Part shown: positions 24,111 to 31,833 of the stretch, in pieces
Numbering within the stretch: position 1 is the stretch's first letter
Layout: each line of letters begins with the position of its first letter
Assembly (NCBI GenBank): GCA_934486965.1
Contig: CAKSQP010000002.1
Coordinates: 1 to 48,888 of the forward strand
Length of the DNA: 48,888 nucleotides
Origin: an uncultured Eubacteriales bacterium
GTDB taxonomy: Bacteria > Bacillota > Clostridia > Oscillospirales > UBA644
Reading direction: 5' to 3'
Notes under the pieces: generated by a model
Database searches by the model: none
Told to the model about the DNA's origin: nothing
Seen by the model: only the letters and a program-made list of their open reading frames with translations
Translations under genes and position numbers: made by a program

Positions 24111-26300
24111 ATGACGATTGAGGGAATTGCCGACAACATAATATACCGAAACGACGACACCGGCTATACCGTCCTCGAACTTGAGACTTACGAGGGGACG
24201 GTCTGCGCCGTCGGGATAATGCCGATGGTCTGTGCAGGCGAATATATCGAGGCGGAGGGGGACTATACCCTGCACCATAATTACGGCAGACAGTTTGTCG
24301 TTTCTTCTTACGAAACGGCGCTTCCCGCAACCGAAACGGCGATGCTCAAATACCTTTCGTCGGGCGTTATCCGCGGAGTAGGTCCGAAGACCGCAAAACA
24401 GATAGTCGAAAGATTCGGACCCGCAACTTTCAACATTATCGAAAAATATCCCGAAGAACTTGAGGCGATAAGAGGTATTTCCCGCGACAGGGCGGAGCAG
24501 ATACAGAACAGTTATCTTGAGACGGCGGGCGTGAAAAATATCCTGCTTTCGTTTCAGCAGTTCGGTTTTACCGCCGCAGCGGCCTTCCGCGTCTATAAAG
24601 AGTGGGGACCGAACGCCTACGATACCATAAAGAAAAACCCTTACAGACTCTGCGAAATAAAGGGCTTTTCCTTTGAAAAAGCGGACGCCGTGGCGCTTTC
24701 GATGGACGGTGAAAAAGACCGCCCCGAAAGGGTAAAGGCGGCGCTTTGCTATATTCTGGAACATAATCTTTACGGCAACGGACATACGTTTCTCCCGCGG
24801 GAAAAACTTGTTGTCGCCGCCGCGGGACTTCTCGCGCTTCCCGAAGAGACCGTCGCCGAAAACCTTGAAGTTTTGATACAGACGGGAAAACTTGTTTTTG
24901 TTGAAAAAATAAGCAACACGAACGGCGTTTATCTTGCAAAAGCGTATGAAAGCGAAAAAAACATCGCCGACAGAGTAGTGCTTTCTTCCGCGTTTTCCCA
25001 CGACTATCACGGGAATTTTGAAAAGGATATAAAGTCGATAGAAAAGGAACTCGGAATAGTCTTTGCCGAAAAACAGCGGGAGGCTATCCGAGAATCGGTC
25101 TGCCACGGAGTTTTTATCCTTACGGGAGGACCTGGGACGGGAAAGACGACGACCCTCAGGGGAATTGTCCGAATGCTCGAAAAAAAAGACCTCACCTATA
25201 CTCTTGCCGCGCCGACGGGAAGAGCCGCGAAACGTATTTCCGAACTCTGCGGTAAAGATGCGAAGACAATTCACCGTCTTCTTGAGTTCACTCAGGACGG
25301 CGACGGCGGAAAATTTGCGAGAAACAAGTCTAACCTCCTCGATTTCGACGTCGTTATCGTCGACGAGGCGTCAATGGTCGATTTCCTGCTTTTCAACAGC
25401 CTTCTCGAAGCGCTCCCCGTTTCTTCGTCGGTAATTCTTGTCGGCGACGTCAATCAGTTGCCGCCCGTCGGTCCGGGAAGCGTCCTTAAGGATATGATAG
25501 GCAGCGGCAAGGTCAAGACCGTAGTCTTAAACGAGATATTCAGACAGGCGGAACAAAGCCTTATCGTAACGAACGCCCATAAGATAATAAACGGGGTCTT
25601 CCCCGAAATAAAACGCACCGACAACGACTTTTTCTTTCTGCCTGCGCGTTCCGCCGAAGAGGTCGTCGAAAAAGTCTGCGACCTTTATTCAAAAAGACTT
25701 CCCGCGGCTTACGGCTTTGACCCGATAACCGATATTCAGGTGCTTTCCCCGACGCGAAAGGGAGTAACGGGAACGGGAAACCTGAACGACGCCTTAAAGG
25801 ACAGGGTAAATCCTTCGGCTGAGCAGGAAAAATGTCTGCGCGCAAAGGGCAGAATTTTTTACCGCGGCGACAAAGTAATGCAGACAAAGAACAATTACGA
25901 CGCCGTTTTCGAGCGCGATAACGGAGAAGTCGACACGGGAATTTTCAACGGCGATATCGGGGTCGTCACGCAGGTGCTTCCCGCACAGGAAAGCATCGTT
26001 ATCCGCTTTGACGACAGGGAGATATGCTATACATCGGAAATGCTTGAGGATATCGAACACGCGTATGCCGTGACCGTGCATAAAAGTCAGGGGAGCGAGT
26101 TTGACGCGGTTATCCTGCCGCTGTGGACGGGTCCCGAAATGCTCTATACGAGAAATCTTCTCTATACGGCGGTCACCCGTGCGAAAAAAATAATGATTAT
26201 CGTAGGCTCTGCGGAAAGGCTTGATATGATGGTTAAAAACAACTATACGAACAAGCGTTACAGCGGGCTTAAATTCAAGATAGAAGAGTTGTCGCAATGA
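24111..26300 (+). CDS. recD2: RecD2, SF1B 5'-3' DNA helicase
   Basis: The 729-residue protein has the RecD2 arrangement: an N-terminal OB-like domain (IEGIADNIIYRNDDTGYTVL), helix-hairpin-helix motifs (SGVIRGVGPKTAKQIVERFG and IRGISRDRAEQI), a helicase core with GGPGTGKTTT near 340, VDEASMVD and GDVNQLPPVGPGSVL, and a C-terminal UvrD-like part with VTVHKSQGSEFD and YTAVTRAKK. It is the RecD-like helicase of bacteria without RecBC, involved in replication fork and recombinational repair. It lies 15 nt after the NadE-like gene and overlaps comFC by 4 nt. Its position just after addBA gathers the helicases of break repair in one run. Confidence 0.95.
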   Translation: MTIEGIADNIIYRNDDTGYTVLELETYEGTVCAVGIMPMVCAGEYIEAEGDYTLHHNYGRQFVVSSYETALPATETAMLKYLSSGVIRGVGPKTAKQIVERFGPATFNIIEKYPEELEAIRGISRDRAEQIQNSYLETAGVKNILLSFQQFGFTAAAAFRVYKEWGPNAYDTIKKNPYRLCEIKGFSFEKADAVALSMDGEKDRPERVKAALCYILEHNLYGNGHTFLPREKLVVAAAGLLALPEETVAENLEVLIQTGKLVFVEKISNTNGVYLAKAYESEKNIADRVVLSSAFSHDYHGNFEKDIKSIEKELGIVFAEKQREAIRESVCHGVFILTGGPGTGKTTTLRGIVRMLEKKDLTYTLAAPTGRAAKRISELCGKDAKTIHRLLEFTQDGDGGKFARNKSNLLDFDVVIVDEASMVDFLLFNSLLEALPVSSSVILVGDVNQLPPVGPGSVLKDMIGSGKVKTVVLNEIFRQAEQSLIVTNAHKIINGVFPEIKRTDNDFFFLPARSAEEVVEKVCDLYSKRLPAAYGFDPITDIQVLSPTRKGVTGTGNLNDALKDRVNPSAEQEKCLRAKGRIFYRGDKVMQTKNNYDAVFERDNGEVDTGIFNGDIGVVTQVLPAQESIVIRFDDREICYTSEMLEDIEHAYAVTVHKSQGSEFDAVILPLWTGPEMLYTRNLLYTAVTRAKKIMIIVGSAERLDMMVKNNYTNKRYSGLKFKIEELSQ

Positions 26301-27124
26301 AAAGACGGTCCGAATTTTTCAGAATACTTTCGGCGGTACTGTTTACCGAACGCTGTGCTTCATGCAGGAAAACGGTCTCGATCTTTAACAAAAGCGGATT
26401 CTGCGAAGACTGCGAAAAGGAACTTTCTTTTTTCGAAGATCCCGTTTTCGAAAACGCAAAGGGCGAAATTCTTGTTTCCTGCGCCGCATATTCCTCCGCA
26501 TGGAGACGCGCTCTTCTGAATTTCAAGTTCGGTTCCGACAAGTGCGCGGGTCTTCGGATAGCCGAGAAACTTGCCGCCGCCATCGAAGAGCATATCGACA
26601 TTTCGGCAGTCAACGGGATACTGTTTGTTCCCGTTTACAGACGCCGCGAACAGAGACGGTTCAATCAGGCGGAATATCTTGCGCGCAAAGTCGGAAGAAT
26701 GTTGTCTCTTCCGGTTTACCGTCATCTTAAAAAGAGACAGGATATAAAAAGTCAGACCGCGTGCAAAACTTCTGCGGAGAGAATGAAAAATGTCGAGGGC
26801 GCTTACGGAATTTCCTTTTTCTCAAGGCGGAGAGTCCGCGGCAGGACTTTCATCGTCATAGACGATATCGAAACAACGGGCGCGACTTTGTCCGAATGCG
26901 GCAAGGCGCTTATCGAAAACGGCGCCGCGAAAGTTTATTACGCGACTGCGGCAAGAACCGTGCTTTCTTACGGTATCGCCCGAAAAATTCTCCGTCCCGG
27001 AACGGGAGAGGGAACGAACGTAACGCTTAAAAAGAGATGGAAAAAGCCCGATAATTTCGACAAAGCGGCAAGAATAAGAATAATGAAAAACGAAATTTTC
27101 GGGAATATAAAAAGCAGGGTGTAA
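26297..27124 (+). CDS. comFC: ComF-family phosphoribosyltransferase-like protein
   Basis: The 275-residue protein has an N-terminal zinc-binding module with two C-x2-C pairs (CASC, CEDC) and a type I phosphoribosyltransferase fold. It shows FVPVYRRREQRRFNQAEYLA, a conserved ComF block, and the PRPP loop VIDDIETTGATL. In transformable bacteria ComFC is needed for uptake or recombination of transforming DNA; outside them the exact substrate is unknown. The start overlaps recD2 (ATGA). It is longer than usual by about 30 residues, with a basic C-terminal tail. The neighbouring recombination genes agree with a DNA-processing role. Confidence 0.88.
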   Translation: MKRRSEFFRILSAVLFTERCASCRKTVSIFNKSGFCEDCEKELSFFEDPVFENAKGEILVSCAAYSSAWRRALLNFKFGSDKCAGLRIAEKLAAAIEEHIDISAVNGILFVPVYRRREQRRFNQAEYLARKVGRMLSLPVYRHLKKRQDIKSQTACKTSAERMKNVEGAYGISFFSRRRVRGRTFIVIDDIETTGATLSECGKALIENGAAKVYYATAARTVLSYGIARKILRPGTGEGTNVTLKKRWKKPDNFDKAARIRIMKNEIFGNIKSRV

Positions 27125-27126
27125 CT

Positions 27127-27600
27127 ATGGAAAAAACCAACGTAATGCGGTTGCTCGATCAGAAAAAGATAAAATACGAGGGCAGGGATTACCATATCAG
27201 CGAGGCAATTTCGGGTGTCGAAGTCGCGGCGGCTTTGGGCGAAGACCCAGCGACCGTCTTCAAAACGCTCGTGACTGTCGGAGCGTCGAAAAGAAACTAT
27301 GTATTCGTCGTTCCCGTCGCAAAAGAACTCGACCTCAAAAAAGCGGCTAAAGCCGTCGGCGAAAAAAGTATCGCGATGATAAAATCAAAGGAACTTCTGC
27401 CGCTTACGGGCTATATCCACGGCGGCTGTTCGCCCGTCGGAATGAAAAAACAGTTTAGGACGACCGTCGACGTTTCCGCCGCCGATAAACCCGAAATTTC
27501 GGTAAGCGCGGGGAAAATAGGCTTTCAGATAACCCTGCCGCCCGAAGAACTTAGAAAGGCAGTACCTTTCGAATATAAGGATATAACCGAAGATGAATAA
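27127..27600 (+). CDS. ybaK: YbaK-type Cys-tRNA(Pro)/Cys-tRNA(Cys) deacylase
   Basis: The 157-residue protein matches YbaK of the INS (insertion-like) editing superfamily: TNVMRLLDQKKIKYE, GEDPATVFKTLVTVG, FVVPVAKELDLKKAAKAVGEKS, the catalytic Lys region MIKSKELLPLTGYIHGG, and a terminal SAGKIGFQI. It hydrolyses Cys-tRNA(Pro) formed by prolyl-tRNA synthetase error. The start follows AGCAGGGTG by a few bases and comes two bases after the comFC stop. It overlaps the following ProX-type gene by 8 nt, so two deacylases of the same superfamily are made together. Confidence 0.92.
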   Translation: MEKTNVMRLLDQKKIKYEGRDYHISEAISGVEVAAALGEDPATVFKTLVTVGASKRNYVFVVPVAKELDLKKAAKAVGEKSIAMIKSKELLPLTGYIHGGCSPVGMKKQFRTTVDVSAADKPEISVSAGKIGFQITLPPEELRKAVPFEYKDITEDE

Positions 27601-28075
27601 AGCGGAAACATACGAATTTTTAAGAGCGAAAAACATTCCCTTTGAAACGGTCGAACACGCGGCTGTCTTCAACATGGAAGAAATGTCAAAAATAGACCTG
27701 CCGCACCCAGAAGCGGACGCAAAAAACCTTTTTGTAAGGGACGACAAACATCGGAATTTTTATCTTATAACCGTCTGGGGCGATAAGCGCGTCGACCTGA
27801 AAGACTTCAGAAAAGCGAACGGCACTCGTCCCCTTACTTTTGCTTCCGAAACGGAACTTTTCGGGATATTAAAACTCACCTCCGGTTCGGTAACTCCTCT
27901 GGGACTTCTTTCCGACGAAGAACGGAAAGTGAAACTTTATATCGACAAAGACCTTGCCGCGGGGCTTATCGGCGTTCACCCGAACGAAAATACGGCGACC
28001 GTTTTCCTTAAGACCGAAGACCTTATCGGGTTAATAAAAGAACACGGAAACGAAGTTTACACCGTTGAGATATAA
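27593..28075 (+). CDS. proX: ProX-type (PrdX) prolyl-tRNA editing deacylase
   Basis: The 160-residue protein shows the ProXp-ala/PrdX pattern: AETYEFLRAKNIPFETVEH then AAVFNMEEM, AKNLFVRDDKHRNFYLITV, LGILKLTSGSVTPLGLLSD-like text (here FGILKLTSGSVTPLGLLSD), and a final GVHPNENTATVFLKTEDL. The family deacylates Ala-tRNA(Pro) in trans. The ATG lies inside the end of ybaK after an AAGGAT site. Prolyl-tRNA synthetases lacking an internal editing domain need such factors; whether this genome's enzyme does cannot be seen here. The unit ends with a 12-bp stem at 28079-28106. Confidence 0.92.
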   Translation: MNKAETYEFLRAKNIPFETVEHAAVFNMEEMSKIDLPHPEADAKNLFVRDDKHRNFYLITVWGDKRVDLKDFRKANGTRPLTFASETELFGILKLTSGSVTPLGLLSDEERKVKLYIDKDLAAGLIGVHPNENTATVFLKTEDLIGLIKEHGNEVYTVEI

Positions 28076-28078
28076 CAC

Positions 28079-28106
28079 AAACGCCGAGGCGAATGCCTCG
28101 GCGTTT
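28079..28106 (+). terminator. Stem-loop terminator after the deacylase pair
   Basis: AAACGCCGAGGC and GCCTCGGCGTTT pair perfectly (12 bp) around GAAT, four bases after the proX stop. The T-tract is short (TTT then CCC), so read-through into the structured element at 28118-28219 is possible. Confidence 0.7.
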
Positions 28107-28117
28107 CCCGTTTCGTC

Positions 28118-28219
28118 CGAAAGACTCGGGCGGAGGAAGCAAGGTAGGGTATCTCCTTTAACGGAAGTCTGTTTTACAGACCTCCGATTCCTCCGTGTCC
28201 GAAAACAGTCTTTCGTTTT
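28118..28219 (+). ncRNA. Candidate structured RNA with a three-way junction
   Basis: The intergenic sequence folds into a branched structure. P1 is formed by CGAAAGACT (28118-28126) with AGTCTTTCG (28207-28215), CGG with CCG (28127-28129 and 28199-28201), and CGGAGGAA (28131-28138) with TTCCTCCG (28188-28195). P2 is AAGG-AG with CTCCTT (28141-28158, one bulge, 5-nt loop). P3 is CGGAAGTCTGT with ACAGACCTCCG (28162-28186, one A-C mismatch, TTT loop). A TTTT follows P1. The fold does not match tRNA, SRP RNA, RNase P, 6S, purine, THF or other riboswitch cores that I know. No upstream promoter was found, and the pncB promoter lies downstream, so it is either a 3' UTR element or a separate RNA. The strand is assumed. 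Confidence 0.5.
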
Positions 28220-28306
28220 CCTCGATAGTATGATATGCGTTTTGAAAGTCCGAATCCGTGGTAATTTAAGGAAAAAACGGGCGTCCCGATTGCAGATTTC
28301 GATATT

Positions 28307-28335
28307 TTGTCATACTTTCTGCAAGAAGATATGAT
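28307..28335 (+). promoter_or_regulatory. Sigma-A promoter of pncB
   Basis: TTGTCA (28307-28312), a 17-nt spacer and TATGAT (28330-28335) lie 48 nt before the pncB start; a second TATAAT-like box follows a few bases on. Between the RNA element and this promoter (28220-28306) I see nothing further. Confidence 0.65.
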
Positions 28336-28382
28336 ATTATAATTTTATATATAATTTTATTTTGATGAGGAAGGCTTTGGAA

Positions 28383-29825
28383 ATGAACGAAAAAAACGTT
28401 GCGCTTTTATGTGATTTTTACGAATTTACAATGGGAAACGGCTATTTCCTTACGGGAAAGACCGATAAATCGGCGTGTTTCGACGTCTATTTCAGAAAAG
28501 TTCCCGACGGGGGCGGATATGTCATCGCTGCGGGACTTGACGCGATAATCGACTTTATCGACAACCTGAAATTCACCGACGAAGACATCGAAATGCTCCG
28601 CAACAAAAAAATATTCGACGAAGGATTTCTTTCGTATCTGAAAAATTTCAAATTCGAATGTGACGTTTATGCGGTTCCCGAGGGAACTCCCGTTTTTCCG
28701 AACGAGCCTATAATAACCGTCAAAGGTCCCGCAGTTCAGGCGCAGTTTCTTGAAACGATGCTTCTTCTGCTGACGAATCACCAGTCTCTTATCGCGACAA
28801 AGGCGTCGAGGATATGCAGAGCCGCCGCAGGCAGACCCGTTTTTGAGTTCGGGACCCGCCGCGCGCAGGGAACAAACGCCGCGGTAATGGGCGCCCGCGC
28901 CGCATATATCGGAGGCTGTATGGGAACGGCGTGCGCTATCTGCGAAAGTCTTTACGGTATCCCCGCCGTCGGAACGATGGCCCACAGCTGGGTTCAGATG
29001 TACGACAGCGAACTTGAAGCGTTTGAAGAATACGCAAGACTTTATCCCGATAACTGCACGCTGCTTATCGATACCTATAACGTCCTTAAGTCGGGGGTTC
29101 CGAACGCGATAAAGACTTACGAAGAGGTCCTCCGTCCGCTGGGCAAACGTCTTGCGGGCGTAAGGATAGATTCGGGCGACGTCGCGTACCTTACTAAAAA
29201 AACGAGAAAAATGCTTGACGACGCGGGACTTACCGACTGCAAAATATTCGTCTCCAACTCCCTTGACGAATATATTATCCGCGATATTCTGAATCAGGGT
29301 GCGGTCATAGACTTCTTCGGAGTCGGCGAGCGCCTTATAACTTCGAAGAGCGAACCCGTGCTCGGCGGAGTATATAAACTTGTCGCCGCTGAAAACGACA
29401 AGGGCGAACTTGTCCCGAAGATAAAACTTTCCGAGAACGTCGAAAAGATAACGACACCGGGCTATAAGGAGGTCTACCGTCTTTATTCGAACACCACGGG
29501 CAAAATGGTCGCCGACCTTATCGCCTTAAAAGACGAGACTTTTGACTTCACAAAACCGATAACCCTCTTCCACCCGCAGTTCACCTGGAAGAAAAAGACC
29601 TTTGAAAACTACACCGCGGTAAAACTGTTAAAACCGATATATCTCAAAGGCAAAAAAGTTTATACTTCGCCCGAAATCGGCGAAATAAAGAATTATTGCA
29701 ACGAACAGATAGGAAAACTCTGGGACGAACTTGTCCGTTTTGAAAACCCCGAGGAATACTATGTCGACCTTTCCCAAAAACTCTGGGATACAAAACACGA
29801 ACTTCTGAATAAGGGCAGAATATGA
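28383..29825 (+). CDS. pncB: Nicotinate phosphoribosyltransferase
   Basis: The ATG at 28383 follows GAGGAAGG by 9 nt; codons further up (TTG at 28362, ATG at 28365) lie on or before that site. The 480-residue protein belongs to the long PncB subfamily: ALLCDFYEFTMGNGYF, FRKVPDGGGYVIAAGLD, EFGTRRAQG, GTMAHSWVQMY with the catalytic His, VRIDSGDVAYL, and FGVGERLITS. It makes nicotinate mononucleotide from nicotinate and PRPP in the Preiss-Handler NAD salvage route. It overlaps recJ by 4 nt. The degenerate NadE upstream at 22680 is from the same pathway, but a functional nadE is not in the window. Confidence 0.95.
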   Translation: MNEKNVALLCDFYEFTMGNGYFLTGKTDKSACFDVYFRKVPDGGGYVIAAGLDAIIDFIDNLKFTDEDIEMLRNKKIFDEGFLSYLKNFKFECDVYAVPEGTPVFPNEPIITVKGPAVQAQFLETMLLLLTNHQSLIATKASRICRAAAGRPVFEFGTRRAQGTNAAVMGARAAYIGGCMGTACAICESLYGIPAVGTMAHSWVQMYDSELEAFEEYARLYPDNCTLLIDTYNVLKSGVPNAIKTYEEVLRPLGKRLAGVRIDSGDVAYLTKKTRKMLDDAGLTDCKIFVSNSLDEYIIRDILNQGAVIDFFGVGERLITSKSEPVLGGVYKLVAAENDKGELVPKIKLSENVEKITTPGYKEVYRLYSNTTGKMVADLIALKDETFDFTKPITLFHPQFTWKKKTFENYTAVKLLKPIYLKGKKVYTSPEIGEIKNYCNEQIGKLWDELVRFENPEEYYVDLSQKLWDTKHELLNKGRI

Positions 29826-31819
29826 TTGACTGGGAGATACTTTCTCAAGACGAAAATTTAATATCCGAATTTACGGCGGCGGGTATTGACGAGACTGTCT
29901 CCCGTATTCTTGTAAACCGCGGTTGCGGGAGCGTCTCCGAGGCGAAGGCTTTCCTTTCCTCCGACGTTTCCGGTCTCTGCGACCCCGCGCTTCTTCCCGA
30001 TATGGAAAAAGCCGCCGAAAAAATAGAAAACGCGCTTTCGGAAAATAAAAAGATAACGGTTTACGGCGACTACGATGTCGACGGCGTAACATCGACTTCT
30101 CTGCTTTATAAATATCTTAAGAGCAGGGGCGGAAACGTCGCGTATTATATCCCCGACCGAAAAGAGGGCTACGGTCTTTCTTTTCAGGCTGTCGACAAAA
30201 TATCGGCTGACGGCACTGGGCTTATAGTTACGGTCGACACGGGAACTACCGCCGTCGAAGAAGTAAAATACGCGAAAGACGCGGGGCTTGACATCGTCGT
30301 TACCGACCACCACGAATGTGCCGAAAGTTTACCCGACTGCCCCGTCGTCAATCCGAAAAGAAAGGACAGCGGCTATCCGTTTCCGTTTCTTGCGGGCGTC
30401 GGAGTCGTTTTTAAGTTGGTTTCTTTTCTTTCGGGCGAAGATATCACCTCTCTTTTCGAAAAATACGGTTATCTTGCCGCGGTCGGAACGATTGCGGACA
30501 TAATGCCGCTTTACGGCGAAAACAGGGTGATCGTAAAGCACGGGCTTTCTTCCTTTTCAAAAGAAGAAAATGTCGGCTTTTCCGCACTTATTGCGGCTGC
30601 CGACTGCACTTCTTCGGATTCGTCGTCGGTCGCTTTCAGAATAGCGCCGAGGCTCAATGCCGTCGGACGAATGTCGTCGGCAAAGACCGCTGTCGAACTT
30701 CTCTTGTGCGAAGACGAAAAGAAAGCCGCAGACCTTGCAAAGATCCTCTGTGAAAAAAACGAGGAACGGCAGTCGACCGAAAAACGCATTTTTTCTTCGG
30801 TCGAACAGCGGCTCGGAGACGAAGAAAAACACAATATCATAGTCGAAGGGGACGAGAGTTGGCACAACGGCGTTATCGGCATCGTCGCCTCGCGGCTTGT
30901 CGAAAAATACAGAAGACCGACCGTCCTGTTTACCTTTGAGGGCGAAAACTGCAAAGGCTCAGCAAGAAGCCTTTCGGGGGTCGGGATATACAATATAATT
31001 TCCGCCTGCAGTGAAAATCTCGAAAGGTTCGGCGGCCACGAAATGGCGGCGGGGCTTTCTTTGAAAAAAGAGAATTTCGAGAAGTTCCGCGAAGAAATTT
31101 ACGGTTATGCGGATAAGAATATCGACCCGCGGCTCTTTATGCGCAGGGTCAAGACCGACTGCGTTCTGCCGCACGGAAAACTGACGGTTGCGACCTGCAA
31201 AAACCTTGAGGCGCTCGAACCGTTCGGAGCGGGGAATCCGTCTCCCGTTTTCACCGTCGAAAATCTTAAAATAGCGGCAATAACGGGCGTTTCTTCGGAC
31301 AAACACAGCAGGATAACCTTTCAGAAAGAAGACGGCGGAACTTTCGACGCGATGTTTTTTTCAATGCCGCCGCTCTGCCTTTCGGCTAAAAAGGGAGACG
31401 CCGTAAAGATCGCGTGCAGTCTTTCGGTAAACGTCTTCAGAGGCAGACAAAGTCTTTCCGTCATAATCAGGGCGATGAGCCTTTGCGAAGACTTCGGAAC
31501 GGAGATATGCAAAGACGAAAAGATAACGAGAAAAGACGTTGCCGCGGTGTTTTCGCTTGTCAGAAGCGTCTGTCAGGGCGAAAAAACGGAAATAAGCCCG
31601 CTCGGACTTTTTCGGGCGCTCAGAATGAAAAATCCGGAAATGACCTATTCGAAAATGGTCCTTTCCCTTGAAATAACCGAAGAACTCGGACTTCTTTCCT
31701 TTGCGGAAAAGAGTGCGGCAGGCGTTTCCGAAGACGTTTTGTTTTCGGTCAGACTCAATTCGAATACCGAAAAAACGTCTCTTGAAAAATCGGAAATTTA
31801 CAGGAAACATTCAAACTGA
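29822..31819 (+). CDS. recJ: RecJ, single-stranded-DNA-specific 5'-3' exonuclease
   Basis: The 665-residue protein has the DHH phosphoesterase core: VYGDYDVDGVTSTSLLYKY near residue 80, then VTVDTGTTAVEE, VTDHHE near 160 and the PRLNAVGRM block. The DHHA1 part has GIVASRLVEKYRRP, GSARS and FGGHEMAAGLS. An OB domain and a C-terminal extension follow. RecJ resects 5' ends in RecFOR repair, base excision and mismatch repair. It starts within the pncB stop (ATGA). It adds a second resection enzyme to the repair genes of this run. Confidence 0.95.
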   Translation: MIDWEILSQDENLISEFTAAGIDETVSRILVNRGCGSVSEAKAFLSSDVSGLCDPALLPDMEKAAEKIENALSENKKITVYGDYDVDGVTSTSLLYKYLKSRGGNVAYYIPDRKEGYGLSFQAVDKISADGTGLIVTVDTGTTAVEEVKYAKDAGLDIVVTDHHECAESLPDCPVVNPKRKDSGYPFPFLAGVGVVFKLVSFLSGEDITSLFEKYGYLAAVGTIADIMPLYGENRVIVKHGLSSFSKEENVGFSALIAAADCTSSDSSSVAFRIAPRLNAVGRMSSAKTAVELLLCEDEKKAADLAKILCEKNEERQSTEKRIFSSVEQRLGDEEKHNIIVEGDESWHNGVIGIVASRLVEKYRRPTVLFTFEGENCKGSARSLSGVGIYNIISACSENLERFGGHEMAAGLSLKKENFEKFREEIYGYADKNIDPRLFMRRVKTDCVLPHGKLTVATCKNLEALEPFGAGNPSPVFTVENLKIAAITGVSSDKHSRITFQKEDGGTFDAMFFSMPPLCLSAKKGDAVKIACSLSVNVFRGRQSLSVIIRAMSLCEDFGTEICKDEKITRKDVAAVFSLVRSVCQGEKTEISPLGLFRALRMKNPEMTYSKMVLSLEITEELGLLSFAEKSAAGVSEDVLFSVRLNSNTEKTSLEKSEIYRKHSN

Positions 31820-31833
31820 AACGGGGTGAGAAA

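Noticed and set aside
22641..25274. Very long open frame (877 codons) on the minus strand
   Set aside because: It lies fully opposite the nadE-like gene and recD2, both with clear family motifs. Its sequence is rich in Phe, Arg and Val as expected from the complement of a coding strand, has no ribosome binding site and shows no recognisable domain.
26297..27124. Evidence of a full competence locus
   Set aside because: Only comFC is present; ComF-like proteins are widespread in bacteria not known to be transformable.
28132..28194. tRNA-like shape: GGAGGAA and TTCCTCC could form a 7-bp acceptor stem
   Set aside because: The segment is only 63 nt, has no T-arm (GGTTC...), and the third stem has a 3-nt loop instead of a 7-nt anticodon loop.
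28065..28334. 89-codon plus-strand frame after proX
   Set aside because: It overlaps the proX stop, the terminator stem and the folded RNA element, is rich in Arg and Cys without a pattern, and has no ribosome binding site.
28118..28382. Riboswitch for pncB
   Set aside because: The only good pncB promoter starts at 28307, after the element, so the element would not be in the pncB leader.
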